This document shows positions 36,857-46,047 of a DNA stretch of 64,000 bases, piece after piece. Under the pieces are notes generated by a model, which did no database searches, was not told where the DNA came from, and saw only the letters and a list, made by a program, of their open reading frames with translations. Every line of letters begins with the position of its first letter. Position 1 is the first letter of the stretch. The translations under genes were made by a program, and so were the position numbers. Origin of the DNA: JAKFYM01 sp964416595 (lineage in GTDB: Bacteria > Bdellovibrionota > UBA1018 > CAIPTA01); the NCBI GenBank assembly GCA_964416595.1, contig CAYQES010000005.1, positions 1-64,000 on the forward strand, in the 5' to 3' direction.

Positions 36857-37806
36857 ACCACGCCCTCTGGCAAAACACAAAAAATTTACGAGCCGCCGCC
36901 CTACTCTTACTCTTTTATCTAGCGGCCACGCAACTGGCGCACACTCTCTTATATACCATCGTGGCTTATATCGTTTCCGCCGCAGAAAAAACCGGAACAG
37001 ATTTTGGCAACACGGTGAATGAGATCGCAGGCCAATACCATTTTTTTACTTTCTCCATGGGCGCGCTGCTACTCACCCTCACCCGCTGGCAAGCGGATCG
37101 CGCCCTATATCTCCATGATCCATTCTGGAATGAGCCACAAAAACCGCTCTGGCAATTAGATCATCTCACCAAAGCAGAACTGCTACGGGGCCTCTCGAGT
37201 GGCGTGGCCGCGGCTTGCGTTTATCTTTTTTTATTCACCATTTCTGGCCAAGGCAGCTATCTCGGAATTTATATTACTTCCACTTTTGGCACGCCGGTTT
37301 TCCCGCTTTTTTTCTTGGATCTATTGTCGATTTCGTTACTGGTATTCTGCGAAGAATATATCTTTCGTCACAAAATCTTAAAATTATTGTCAGCGGATCT
37401 CTCACCTGGAGTGGCCGTGCTGATTACCTCTTTATTGTATATTGGCGTAAAGCATCTTCAGTTTGATTTGAGCACCCTGGATATTTTGAACTTAGGCTGC
37501 ATGAATCTGGCGCTGGGATATTTTTACTTAAAATCCACCAAGGCGCACAGGGGCTTAGGTTTCCTGTTTATTTTACTTTTACTGTTACATTCGATGGCGG
37601 GTCTGCCGCTATGGGGCAATGAAAGCCCGAGCTTCTTTCTCTTTAAATCTACGCCAACTAGCTCTTCTTTCCTTTTTGGCGGCGAAAGCGGGCCTTTTGC
37701 GGGAATAGCGTTAACGAGTCTCTTTTTCTTTTTTGCTTTTGGCAGCTCTTTTAGCTGGAAACGGGAAATGGAAGCGAAGCGGCAAGCCAAGCGCGGCCTG
37801 CCATAG
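36853..37806 (+). CDS. CPBP-family intramembrane protease (Rce1/Abi-like)
   Basis: About 317 aa from ATG 36853, which overlaps the previous stop (ATGA); a TTG five codons earlier is open. It has seven to eight hydrophobic helices. The CPBP motifs are present: EExxxR as CEEYIFRHK, the second His in YIGVKHLQF, and the third motif LNLGCMNLALGY. Family members are glutamate-type intramembrane proteases or prenyl-protein endopeptidases. The substrate is unknown. Its position between a degenerate M48-like protein and tolQ suggests an envelope role (inference). Confidence 0.82.
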   Translation: MNHALWQNTKNLRAAALLLLFYLAATQLAHTLLYTIVAYIVSAAEKTGTDFGNTVNEIAGQYHFFTFSMGALLLTLTRWQADRALYLHDPFWNEPQKPLWQLDHLTKAELLRGLSSGVAAACVYLFLFTISGQGSYLGIYITSTFGTPVFPLFFLDLLSISLLVFCEEYIFRHKILKLLSADLSPGVAVLITSLLYIGVKHLQFDLSTLDILNLGCMNLALGYFYLKSTKAHRGLGFLFILLLLLHSMAGLPLWGNESPSFFLFKSTPTSSSFLFGGESGPFAGIALTSLFFFFAFGSSFSWKREMEAKRQAKRGLP

Positions 37807-37847
37807 TTTCATTGACCTTTGCGGCCCGGGGTCTTACTCTTTATCTC

Positions 37848-38525
37848 ATGCAAAATCATGAAGTTTCACTAAGTGCGATCGATCTCATTCTCAATGCGGG
37901 CTGGGTAGTAAAATTTGTGATGCTCGGTTTACTAGGAGCCAGTATCGGTTCCTGGGCCATTATCCTGCTAAAACGGCAGCTCCTTAAACAGGCCCAAAAA
38001 CAAAACGACCAGTTCCTTCAAGGCTTCTGGGGCGGCTGGAATCTTTCGGAGGCCTTCACCCGGGCCGCCGATTACCCTTTAAGCCCTGTGGCCAAAAGCT
38101 TTCAGGCCGCCATCCGAGAATTGCGTAAACTTGGAGACGTCAAAAACACAGAAGAAAGCTTACGCGGCGATATCGTGGTACGGGCCCTTAAAAAAGCCAA
38201 CACCACAGAAATGGCCTCGCTCGAATATTCTGTTTCTTGGCTCGCCACCGTGGCCAGCGCTGCTCCCTTCGTGGGCCTGTTCGGCACTGTTTGGGGCATC
38301 ATGAACAGCTTTCAAAATATCGGAGCTACTGGTAACGCAAACTTGGCGGCCGTGGCGCCCGGAATTTCCGAAGCCTTGATCGCCACAGCTATTGGTTTGG
38401 CCGCCGCTATCCCCGCTGCGATTTTTTACAACTTCCTTACGGGCAAAATCCGCAGCCAAGCACTCACCTTAGATTCTTTTAACCAAGATCTCTTGAATCT
38501 TCTGCAAAGAGAAGGGGCCATTTAA
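37848..38525 (+). CDS. tolQ: TolQ-like proton channel subunit
   Basis: About 225 aa from ATG 37848; a TTG at 37812 is open, but adds an unlikely extension. It has three membrane helices with the MotA/TolQ/ExbB core (YSVSWLATVASAAPFVGLFG, TVWGIMNSFQNI, PGISEALIATAIGLAAAIPA). TolQ and TolR use the proton gradient to energise TolA in outer-membrane constriction. TolQ rather than ExbB is chosen because tolR, tolA and tolB follow directly. Confidence 0.92.
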   Translation: MQNHEVSLSAIDLILNAGWVVKFVMLGLLGASIGSWAIILLKRQLLKQAQKQNDQFLQGFWGGWNLSEAFTRAADYPLSPVAKSFQAAIRELRKLGDVKNTEESLRGDIVVRALKKANTTEMASLEYSVSWLATVASAAPFVGLFGTVWGIMNSFQNIGATGNANLAAVAPGISEALIATAIGLAAAIPAAIFYNFLTGKIRSQALTLDSFNQDLLNLLQREGAI

Positions 38526-38977
38526 TGGCCGGATTCGGCGGGGGAAAGAATAGTCATACCACCGATTCCAATTACCAATCGGCGAGTATGCTTTCGGAAA
38601 TCAACGTAACCCCGTTGGTGGATGTAATGCTTGTGCTCCTGATCGTGTTCATGATCTCTGCTCCTTTAATGCAGCAAGGGATCCAAGTGGATTTGCCTAA
38701 AACTAAATCACCTTCGTTAAGCGAACAGGAAAAACCTGTGGTGCTCGTGGTGAATAAATCTGGTGGCGTACAAATCGCCGGCACCAGCATTTCTAATGCG
38801 GATCTTGTGAACAAACTCAAAGCTATTTTTGAAAAACGGGAGAAAAAAGAAATTTTTATCCAAGCGGATAAAGGCATCTCTTATGGTGTGGTGGCTACGG
38901 TAATGGCCCAAGCCCAAGCCGCGGGGATCTTGCGGATCGGCCTCGTCACAGAGCCCGGAGAAGCCCGCTCCAGGTAG
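38525..38977 (+). CDS. tolR: TolR
   Basis: 150 aa. A single N-terminal membrane helix carries the family signature INVTPLVDVMLVLLIVFM with its proton-relaying Asp. A periplasmic domain follows (VQVDLPKTKS... and IFIQADKGISYGVVATVMAQ). The start overlaps the tolQ stop, and tolA begins 2 bp after its stop. Confidence 0.94.
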   Translation: MAGFGGGKNSHTTDSNYQSASMLSEINVTPLVDVMLVLLIVFMISAPLMQQGIQVDLPKTKSPSLSEQEKPVVLVVNKSGGVQIAGTSISNADLVNKLKAIFEKREKKEIFIQADKGISYGVVATVMAQAQAAGILRIGLVTEPGEARSR

Positions 38978-38979
38978 CA

Positions 38980-39762
38980 ATGGATTTGCGCCAAAGAAAA
39001 AAGCTTCGCTTCTTCCTGCAAATTTCCTTAGGGTTACACCTAGCTCTCTTTCTTTTCATGATGCTTGGGCAATGGATCTTTCCTTCTTCCACAGAACTTT
39101 TCCAACCTTCCGTGCAGATCGACATGGTGGCCCTGCCCGATATAGTGAAATCCTCCGCAGATCTTAATATTGATACCTCACTGCCCATAAAAGATGCGCC
39201 CCCGCCTCCACCTAAGCCGGAGCCGGAGCCGGCGCCAGCCGAGGAAGAAATCGCCCTACCCACGCCAGAGCAAAAAGATAAACAGGCCGAAAGTGACGCC
39301 AAAAAGGCCTTGGAGCGCTTACGCAACCAAAAGAAAAAAGAACAAAAGGCCGAAGATAAACGCCAACAGGATCTGTTGCAGCAACGGGAAAAAGATTTAA
39401 AACGCTTTGAGGAAACCTACCGCACAGCCATTAAAGGCAATCAACTGAATGAAGGCACGAGCATGACGGGTGCCATGGAAGCCACAAAAAATGCTTATAT
39501 TGGGCACGTGCAATCAAAGCTGCAAGCCAATTGGGCTTTGCCCGTTTGGCTTCAATCTCAAGGGTTACGAGCCGTAGTGGTTATCTATTTAGACGCACGC
39601 GGCAATATCATTCGCTACCAATTTAGCCAAAGCTCAGGAAATGACGCATTTGATAACTACGTAAAGGGAACCTTAAAAAACTCTAGCCCATTTTCCCCAC
39701 CTCCTGAGGAAATGGCCAAGATCTTGCGTAATTCCGGATTGGGGGTAAAGTTCCCACTATGA
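38980..39762 (+). CDS. tolA: TolA-like envelope-spanning protein
   Basis: 260 aa. Membrane helix near residues 12-30, a Pro/Glu/Lys spacer (PPPPPKPEPEPAPAEEE), a charged helix of Lys/Glu/Gln-rich heptads (about residues 105-150) and a C-terminal TonB/TolA domain (YIGHVQSKLQANWALPVWLQ, VVIYLDARGNIIRYQF, NSSPFSPPPEEM). It transmits force from TolQR to the periplasm. It is shorter than E. coli TolA (421 aa) because the helical domain is short. Confidence 0.9.
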   Translation: MDLRQRKKLRFFLQISLGLHLALFLFMMLGQWIFPSSTELFQPSVQIDMVALPDIVKSSADLNIDTSLPIKDAPPPPPKPEPEPAPAEEEIALPTPEQKDKQAESDAKKALERLRNQKKKEQKAEDKRQQDLLQQREKDLKRFEETYRTAIKGNQLNEGTSMTGAMEATKNAYIGHVQSKLQANWALPVWLQSQGLRAVVVIYLDARGNIIRYQFSQSSGNDAFDNYVKGTLKNSSPFSPPPEEMAKILRNSGLGVKFPL

Positions 39763-41081
39763 AATATTGCACTTTTTTCACTACTTTAGCCGTTCTATTT
39801 CTTCTCGTGCCTGCATGGGCTAGGGCCGAAGAGCCCATGATCCAAATTGCTGTGGGTGAAGCCCGCACCAAAAAATCGATTATTGCCTTCCCCACCTTAA
39901 ATGCAGCTAATGATGCGGACGGGCGCTTACGCTCCATCCGGGAAATCACCATGGAGGATTTATCTTTTTCTGGTCTATTCGATTTCCTGAACCCCGCAGC
40001 CTTTGTGGAAGATCCTACCAAAGCTGGAGTGACTTTAGGTTCTTTTAAAATGACCGATTGGTCCGCCATCGGTTCTGAGTTTTTGATCAAAGGCAAAGGC
40101 TCTGTGGATTCTTCAGGTCTATCTCTGGAAATTTATCTCTACGCCGTCCAAAGTGGCAAACAACTCCTGGCCAAACGCTATAAAGCCAGCGCGGATACCA
40201 TTCGTCGCGTGGCCCACACCATTTCCAATGATTTACTTTTTGCGCTCACAGGGAAAAAAGGCCCCTTCACTTCGAAAATTGCTTTTGTTTCCGATAAAAC
40301 AGGCCGCAAAGAAATCTACCTCATGGATTACGATGGCCATAATCCGATCAAAGTAACTTCCCGCTTTGCGCATGCCATGGCCCCCGCCTGGCGCCCCGAT
40401 GGCAAACAATTAGTATTTACTGCCATCACCAAGAACAACAAAAACGTGCGTAACCACAATTTATTTCTCTACGATTTGCCCACAGGCAAGATCACCATGA
40501 TTTCCAACAAGCCCGGCATTAACTCGGGGGCAGCATATTCCCCCAACGGCCAGCAATTGGCGCTCACCATGAGTTTCCCAGGAAACCCGGAAATTTTCCT
40601 CATGGATCCTCATAGTAAAGTGGCCCAGCGGATCACAAATAGCTATGGCCTGGATGTGGATCCCTCCTGGAGCCCCGATGGCCGCTGGCTCTCTTTTGTG
40701 TCCGATCGCTCGGGCCGCCCGATGGTGTACAAAATGGAAGCGAGTGGCGCCAATCTGCAACGGCTAACCTATGCGGGTCACTACAATGCCACGCCCATTT
40801 GGTCGCCCCAAGGAAACAAAATTGCTTTTGCCGGTTGGGACGCGGGTAAATTCGATATTTTTATTATGAACACCGATGGCACAGCGATCGAGCGCCTCAC
40901 AAAAAATATGGGGAATAATGAAGACCCAGATTTTGCCCCCGATGGTTATTTCATCGTGTATTCCTCCAACCGTAAGGGAAAGAAAAATCTCTACATCACC
41001 AATGTGGACAATACAGTGCACCGGCAAATCACTTCGGATTTTGGCAATTGCGAAGCTCCCCGTTGGGGACCCGCCAACTAA
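39759..41081 (+). CDS. tolB: TolB beta-propeller
   Basis: 440 aa. Signal peptide MKYCTFFTTLAVLFLLVPAWARA, a N-terminal domain, and a six-bladed propeller of WD40/PD40-type repeats (IAFVSDKTGRKEIYLMDYDG, PAWRPDGKQLVFTA, PSWSPDGRWLSFVSDRSG, PIWSPQGNKIAFAG, DPDFAPDGYFIVYSSNRKG). TolB cycles between TolA and Pal. Pal normally follows, but here the run ends with an intrinsic terminator 15 bp after the stop and no pal gene is seen. Confidence 0.95.
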   Translation: MKYCTFFTTLAVLFLLVPAWARAEEPMIQIAVGEARTKKSIIAFPTLNAANDADGRLRSIREITMEDLSFSGLFDFLNPAAFVEDPTKAGVTLGSFKMTDWSAIGSEFLIKGKGSVDSSGLSLEIYLYAVQSGKQLLAKRYKASADTIRRVAHTISNDLLFALTGKKGPFTSKIAFVSDKTGRKEIYLMDYDGHNPIKVTSRFAHAMAPAWRPDGKQLVFTAITKNNKNVRNHNLFLYDLPTGKITMISNKPGINSGAAYSPNGQQLALTMSFPGNPEIFLMDPHSKVAQRITNSYGLDVDPSWSPDGRWLSFVSDRSGRPMVYKMEASGANLQRLTYAGHYNATPIWSPQGNKIAFAGWDAGKFDIFIMNTDGTAIERLTKNMGNNEDPDFAPDGYFIVYSSNRKGKKNLYITNVDNTVHRQITSDFGNCEAPRWGPAN

Positions 41082-41095
41082 ACAAAAGCCATGAA

Positions 41096-41138
41096 AAAAA
41101 TGCCTTGCTCCCAGTCATTTTGGGAAAAAAGGCTTTTT
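41096..41138 (+). terminator. Intrinsic terminator after tolB
   Basis: GCCTT at 41102-41106 pairs with AAGGC at 41129-41133, with an inner CCCA/TGGG pair and A-run on the left arm, followed by TTTTT (41134-41138). It closes the tol transcript. Confidence 0.8.
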
Positions 41139-41221
41139 GAAAAGATGCCTACCTATACTTTTGTCCGCAAATAATTTATCCAAATAAATTCAATAGTTTA
41201 CGAATTTTTTCCCATACCCGC

Positions 41222-41250
41222 TTGCAAAGTACCTGTATTTTTTATATTAT
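41222..41250 (+). promoter_or_regulatory. Candidate sigma-70 promoter for GAF/sigma-54 activator
   Basis: TTGCAA (41222-41227), 17-bp spacer and TATTAT (41245-41250), in a clearly AT-rich stretch between the tol terminator and ATG 41302. The leader would be about 45 nt. Confidence 0.55.
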
Positions 41251-41301
41251 GCACCGCGCTGTAAACCATGGTCACCCTTACAGGGCCGCCCTAGGATTTT
41301 A

Positions 41302-42972
41302 ATGGAGCAATGCAACTCTATGGATACGTTTAGTAAAAGCAAACACCGCGAACAGCTCCATATGCTCAACGAGCTTAGCCATAAGCTACAAAGTTTGTTG
41401 ACCGCCGAGAACCTTTACAAAGAAACCCTCAAAATCATCCAGAGCCGTTTCAACTATTACTATATTAGTTTATGGACCACCGACCAAAACGGAACGGCCA
41501 CGCTGCAAGCCCATGAAGGCGCCTACGCCAACTTCCTCTCGCCTGGCTTCCAGCTAAAAAATGAAGGCATCATTGGTTATGTGATGACCACAAAAAATGC
41601 CTATCTCTCTAACGATATTACCCACGATAAGAATTTCACTTCCCTAAAACTCCCTATCGAAACCAAATCCGCCTTGGCCGTGCCCATCGTGGACGCAAAC
41701 GAAGGCTTGATCGGTGTATTAAACGTAGAAGCGGCGGAAGCCAATGCCTTCGACGAAGACGATCTCTTTGTGATGGAGAGCATCGGCGCCCAAGTTTCTT
41801 TGGCCCTCTCCAACGCCCAACTCTATAATCGCGTAAGCTCCTTTGCTAAAGAACTAAAAAAACTCGTGGAAGATAAAACTCACGAACTTCGCATTGCAAA
41901 CGATCGCATCTTGGAGCAGCAAAAACTTTTGCAAAAAGAAAACCGAGCTCTAAAAACCATCGTGAATCGCAGCTCTAATTCTCGAGATATCATTGGCCAA
42001 TCTACCGCTATTGCTTCTCTCTTAAGCATGGTGGATAAAATCGCCCCCACCCGGGTTTCCGTTCTCATCCAAGGAGAGAGCGGAACGGGGAAAGAATTAA
42101 TCGCCCACAGAATTCACCGCCAAAGCGATCGCACCGATAAACCCTTTGTTACGATCAACTGCGGCGCTCTCCAGGAAGGCCTCTTGGAAAGTGAACTTTT
42201 TGGCCACGAAAAAGGCGCCTTTACGGGAGCCGTAGCCCAAAAAATCGGCTTGGCGGAAACTGCTGATGGCGGAACCCTTTTCCTCGATGAAATCGGTGAA
42301 ATGAGCCTTAACATCCAAGCCAAACTTTTACGCTTCCTGCAAGAGGGCGAAATGTATCGCATTGGTGGCAAACATCCCATCCGTGTGGATGTGCGTGTGC
42401 TCTCAGCCACGAATCGGGATTTAGAGAACGAAGTAAAAAATGGTCGTTTCCGGGAAGATTTATTTTACCGCCTGAACACCATTACGCTCCGGGTTCCTCC
42501 TCTTCGAAAGCGCCCTGAAGATATCGCCTTATTGGTGAAATCCTTTTTAGAGCAGTCTCGCTATGGGGGCGGCACCCGTCTCCTAGCTATCGACAATAAA
42601 GCCATGGAAGCCATGAAGGCCTACAACTGGCCCGGAAACATCCGTGAATTACAGAACACCATCGAACAATTGAAAATCTTGGCCGAAGGCCCTGAAATCC
42701 GTTTAGAAGATTTGCCCTTCAATATTCGTATGGCCCAAAGCAATTCTACTCCCGGCGCCGGCGCCACCAGTGGCCATGCCATTGCCATGACGCTGGAGGA
42801 CTTGGAAAAAAACCATATCTTGCAGATGTTGGCCTACCAACATGGCAATAAAACCAAAACGGCTAAAGTGCTGGGCATCACCATCAAGACGCTCTATAAT
42901 AAGCTTCATCGTTACGGCTTGCTGGCAAGCGAAGCCCCCACGGCGGAACCCGTGGTTGGACCCCAGCATTAA
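41302..42972 (+). CDS. GAF-domain sigma-54-dependent transcriptional activator
   Basis: 556 aa from ATG 41302 (AGGA 7 bp upstream). GAF sensor about residues 20-175 (ALAVPIVDANEGLIGVLNVE), coiled coil about 180-220, AAA+ domain with Walker A GESGTGKE, the sigma-54 contact loop GAFTGA in ESELFGHEKGAFTGAVAQ, Walker B GGTLFLDEIGE and the R-finger region GRFREDLFYRLN. A Fis-type HTH follows at the end (KTAKVLGITIKTLYNKLHRY). With no receiver domain it probably senses a small ligand or partner through GAF. The 69-aa gene 34 bp downstream shares its transcript. It may drive the -24/-12 promoter at 9111, though that link is untested. Confidence 0.95.
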   Translation: MEQCNSMDTFSKSKHREQLHMLNELSHKLQSLLTAENLYKETLKIIQSRFNYYYISLWTTDQNGTATLQAHEGAYANFLSPGFQLKNEGIIGYVMTTKNAYLSNDITHDKNFTSLKLPIETKSALAVPIVDANEGLIGVLNVEAAEANAFDEDDLFVMESIGAQVSLALSNAQLYNRVSSFAKELKKLVEDKTHELRIANDRILEQQKLLQKENRALKTIVNRSSNSRDIIGQSTAIASLLSMVDKIAPTRVSVLIQGESGTGKELIAHRIHRQSDRTDKPFVTINCGALQEGLLESELFGHEKGAFTGAVAQKIGLAETADGGTLFLDEIGEMSLNIQAKLLRFLQEGEMYRIGGKHPIRVDVRVLSATNRDLENEVKNGRFREDLFYRLNTITLRVPPLRKRPEDIALLVKSFLEQSRYGGGTRLLAIDNKAMEAMKAYNWPGNIRELQNTIEQLKILAEGPEIRLEDLPFNIRMAQSNSTPGAGATSGHAIAMTLEDLEKNHILQMLAYQHGNKTKTAKVLGITIKTLYNKLHRYGLLASEAPTAEPVVGPQH

Positions 42973-43006
42973 TCAAGATCTTACGCTTTACTAAAAGGAG
43001 AACACC

Positions 43007-43216
43007 ATGGACCAAGAACTCGACCTCACTAACGATCCTACAAAAGCAGCTACTCTTGTTGGTGGTGTACCTAAAAATTTCCGGCAACAGGCTGATATGG
43101 AAGCCTTTTATCGCTTTGTGCATGAAAACGACCTACGGGAAGAAGCCCTAGGGATTTTCGACATAGTGCGCGCCCAGAAAAACCTGCAAAGGGCAGCGAA
43201 AAAAGCCAAGCACTAA
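43007..43216 (+). CDS. Small charged protein of unknown function
   Basis: 69 aa (MDQELDLTNDPTKAATLVGG...) with AAAGGAG 8 bp before the ATG, a good ribosome site. No signal peptide or membrane helix. The first half is acidic; the C-terminus is basic (AQKNLQRAAKKAKH). It lies between the sigma-54 activator and a strong terminator, so it is the last gene of that transcript. No family recognised. It is a real-gene candidate by ribosome site, context and clean termination. Confidence 0.65.
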   Translation: MDQELDLTNDPTKAATLVGGVPKNFRQQADMEAFYRFVHENDLREEALGIFDIVRAQKNLQRAAKKAKH

Positions 43217-43232
43217 GATTAGTGTGTAAAAG

Positions 43233-43268
43233 AAAAAAGAGAGAGGTTTTTACCTCTCTCTTTTTTTT
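43233..43268 (+). terminator. Strong intrinsic terminator
   Basis: Perfect stem AAGAGAGAGGT / ACCTCTCTCTT with a 4-nt T loop, A-rich on the left and followed by a run of T to 43268. It ends the activator/small-gene transcript; the symmetric A/T tracts would let it work on both strands. Confidence 0.92.
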
Positions 43269-43333
43269 CCTCTCCGCAAGCAAGACATCCTAGGCTATGA
43301 TGGCGTCGTTTCAAAAAACCTTAAGGATGCTCC

Positions 43334-44302
43334 ATGGCAAAAACAAAGCTACTGATCACTGATGGCCTATCGCCCGAAGGTCTCGACATGCTCGAAAAAA
43401 GCGGGCTCTTCGAGATTACATTCCATAAAAGTATAGAAAAGGACGCTTTGAAAGCTGCCTTGCCAGAGTTCGAAGCGATCGTGATTCGTTCTGCCACCAA
43501 AATGACCAAAGAATTGATCGATGCGGGACCAAAATTAAAAGTAATCATGCGCGCCGGCGCTGGCGTGGATAATGTGGACGTGCCCCACGCCTCTAGCAAA
43601 AAAATACTGGTGCTCAATTGCCCAGGCGTAAACAACAATGCGGTGGCCGAACTTACCTTAGGTTTTCTCTTTGGCCTCTTGCGGGAAATTCCCCGGGCCA
43701 CTTCCGGTATGAAACAAAATCTTTGGGAGAAAAAAGAACTTGTGGGAGGCGAAGCCGCGGGCCGCACGATTGGCTTGTTGGGTTTTGGCGCCATCGGCAA
43801 TTTGGTGGGTAAAGCTTGCAATGCCCTCGGCATGAACGTGATTGCCTTTGATCCAAAGGCCAAGGAACTTTCGGGCAAGAGTGAATATAACTTTGTGAAA
43901 AAATGGCACGGATCCATGGATGAAGTTTTTGCCTCCGCCGATGTGGTGAGTGTGCATATGCCCTTGATGGATTCCACCAAAAATTCCATTGGTGCCGCCC
44001 AATTTGGCAAAATGAAAAAAGGCGCTTACTTCATCAATTGCGCCCGCGGCGGCATCGCCGATGAAACAGCCCTGCTGGCTGCCTTGAACAGCGGCACCCT
44101 AGCGGGAGCGGCTTTGGATGTGTTTGCTCAGGAGCCCACGGGGCCAAATCATCCACTCGTAAATCATCCTAAAGTAATTTGTGCCCCCCATATTGGAGCT
44201 GCTACCAAAGAGGCGCAACATAAAGTGGGCTTAGCGGCAGCGAAATACTTAATAGATTATTACCAAGAGGGCAAAGCCCCCACGGCGGTGAACCATGGCT
44301 AA
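43334..44302 (+). CDS. serA: D-3-phosphoglycerate dehydrogenase-type 2-hydroxyacid dehydrogenase
   Basis: 322 aa. NAD-binding motif GLLGFGAIGNLVG, signature helices and the catalytic triad Arg (NCARGGIADE), Glu (FAQEPTGPNHP) and His (CAPHIGAATKEA). It lacks the C-terminal ACT/ASB domains, so it is the short type that is not serine-regulated. The first step of serine synthesis is the likeliest reaction, but other 2-hydroxyacid dehydrogenases are possible. AAGGATG precedes the start; TATGAT at 43296-43301 is a -10 candidate after the terminator. It overlaps purA by 8 bp. Confidence 0.85.
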   Translation: MAKTKLLITDGLSPEGLDMLEKSGLFEITFHKSIEKDALKAALPEFEAIVIRSATKMTKELIDAGPKLKVIMRAGAGVDNVDVPHASSKKILVLNCPGVNNNAVAELTLGFLFGLLREIPRATSGMKQNLWEKKELVGGEAAGRTIGLLGFGAIGNLVGKACNALGMNVIAFDPKAKELSGKSEYNFVKKWHGSMDEVFASADVVSVHMPLMDSTKNSIGAAQFGKMKKGAYFINCARGGIADETALLAALNSGTLAGAALDVFAQEPTGPNHPLVNHPKVICAPHIGAATKEAQHKVGLAAAKYLIDYYQEGKAPTAVNHG

Positions 44303-45587
44303 TGTGGCAGTGATTGGCGCCCAGTGGGGCGATGAAGGTAAGGGCAAGGTTGTAGATATTTACGGCAAAGAAGCCGAAGTGATCGTGCGCTACCAGGGAG
44401 GCAATAATGCGGGCCACACCCTAGTGGTCGACGGTAAAAAGGTGGTCTTGCACTTGATCCCCGCTGCTTCCTTGCATGAAGGTAAAACCTGCGTGATCGC
44501 CAATGGCGTAGTAGTAGACGTGGAAATCTTCCTGCAAGAATTACAATCCCTAAAGGAAAAGGGCTATTTACAAAATTCTAAGGTTTTTTTAAGCGACCGC
44601 GCCCACGTGATCATGCCCTACCATAAGCTCCTGGACCAATCCCGGGAAAAACATGCGGGTGGCACATCTATCGGCACCACGGGCCGGGGCATTGGCCCAA
44701 CCTATTCGGATAAAACTTCCCGGCTCGGCATTCGCATTGGCGATTTACTGAATGCTTCTTACCTTCAGGCTAGGATCAAAGAATCTTTGGTGGAAAAAAA
44801 TGTGCTCTTCCAGAGTCTCTATGGCCAACCGGCCTTCGACGCTAACGAGCTCACAGAAAAATTCTTGGCTCTTGGAGAAAAAATCCGCCCCTATATCTCT
44901 GACACCAATTTATTGATCCACGATGCGGTGGCCCAGAAGAAAAAAATCCTCTTTGAAGGCGCCCAAGGCGCCCTCCTCGATATCGACCAAGGCACCTATC
45001 CCTTTGTAACAAGCTCCAACACCACGAGTGGCGGCGCTTGCACCGGCACGGGCATTCCTCCAAGCGCCGTGCACGAAGTGATCGCCATCATGAAAGCCTA
45101 TACCACCCGCGTGGGTGCTGGCCCCTTCCCCACAGAACAGCTCAATGATATCGGCGAACGTTTGCAACAAGTGGGCAATGAGTTTGGCGCCACCACGGGC
45201 CGCCGCCGCCGTTGCGGTTGGTTGGATCTCGTAGCCCTTCGCCATGCTCGGGATATCAATGGCTTCACGGGCTTGGCCCTCACGAAACTTGATGTGCTTT
45301 CGGGTTTAAAAGAGATCCAAGTGTGCACGGGTTATGAGATCAAAGGAAAAGTATTTAAAACCATTCCTAGCGATCTTGCCCTCCTAGAGCAGGCAAAACC
45401 TGTGTACAAAACATTGAAGGCTTGGAATGAAACCGTAACGGAACTTACGGATCTCAACACATTGCCCGGCGCTTTACGGGATTATGTTCGCTTCATCGAA
45501 GATGAAATGGGAGTAAAAACCGTTCTTCTTTCTGTGGGCCCCGATCGCAAACAAACCCTCCAAGTGCGCAATCCCTTCGGCAGATAG
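44295..45587 (+). CDS. purA: Adenylosuccinate synthetase
   Basis: 430 aa, normal length. GTP-loop GDEGKGKVVD, IMP-site landmarks QGGNNAGHTLV, GTTGRGIGPTYSDK, FEGAQGALLDIDQGTYPFVT, TRVGAGPFPTE and TGRRRRCGWLDLVALR. It makes adenylosuccinate from IMP, Asp and GTP in AMP synthesis. It starts inside the serA 3' end, so the two are coupled. Confidence 0.97.
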   Translation: MANVAVIGAQWGDEGKGKVVDIYGKEAEVIVRYQGGNNAGHTLVVDGKKVVLHLIPAASLHEGKTCVIANGVVVDVEIFLQELQSLKEKGYLQNSKVFLSDRAHVIMPYHKLLDQSREKHAGGTSIGTTGRGIGPTYSDKTSRLGIRIGDLLNASYLQARIKESLVEKNVLFQSLYGQPAFDANELTEKFLALGEKIRPYISDTNLLIHDAVAQKKKILFEGAQGALLDIDQGTYPFVTSSNTTSGGACTGTGIPPSAVHEVIAIMKAYTTRVGAGPFPTEQLNDIGERLQQVGNEFGATTGRRRRCGWLDLVALRHARDINGFTGLALTKLDVLSGLKEIQVCTGYEIKGKVFKTIPSDLALLEQAKPVYKTLKAWNETVTELTDLNTLPGALRDYVRFIEDEMGVKTVLLSVGPDRKQTLQVRNPFGR

Positions 45588-45588
45588 T

Positions 45589-45993
45589 TTGACGGTAAAG
45601 CCCAAAAAATCTCCGCCCTATCCTTTTGTGCTGGAAGAGCTGGCGCCCATGAATCCTTACACCAAACCCATGTTTGGTTGTTTAGGAGTGTATGTGGGAG
45701 ACGCCATCATGCTTATCCTGCGCAAAAAAGAGAAAGATCCAGAAAACGATGGTATCTGGGTAGCCACCTCCATCGATCGCCATGAAAGCTTGCGGCCTGT
45801 GCTCCCCAGCATGCGTGCTATTCCGCTCTTTGGCCCCGGCGAAACTGCCTGGCAGTGGCTACCGGAAAGTGATGTGCGCTTTGAGGAAGATGCCCTCACT
45901 GCCTGCTCTTTGATCCTTAAAAAAGATAGCCGCATCGGGCGCATTCCTAAACGCAAGGCTCCGAAAAAGCAGAAGAAAAAAAGTGATTGCTAA
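45589..45993 (+). CDS. TfoX N-terminal-like small protein
   Basis: 134 aa starting at TTG 45589, one base after the purA stop; the start is uncertain. The central part (MNPYTKPMFGCLGVYVGDAI) resembles the TfoX_N/YjbR-type fold, which has a MFGxxGxY core; the end is very basic (RIPKRKAPKKQKKKSDC). TfoX proteins take part in competence regulation in some proteobacteria, but this domain alone does not predict that. Co-transcribed with purA. Confidence 0.6.
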   Translation: MTVKPKKSPPYPFVLEELAPMNPYTKPMFGCLGVYVGDAIMLILRKKEKDPENDGIWVATSIDRHESLRPVLPSMRAIPLFGPGETAWQWLPESDVRFEEDALTACSLILKKDSRIGRIPKRKAPKKQKKKSDC

Positions 45994-46047
45994 TTTTGGT
46001 GCGGTCTAGCTACCCTAACTAGGCCTACATTCCAACTTCAGAGGTTT

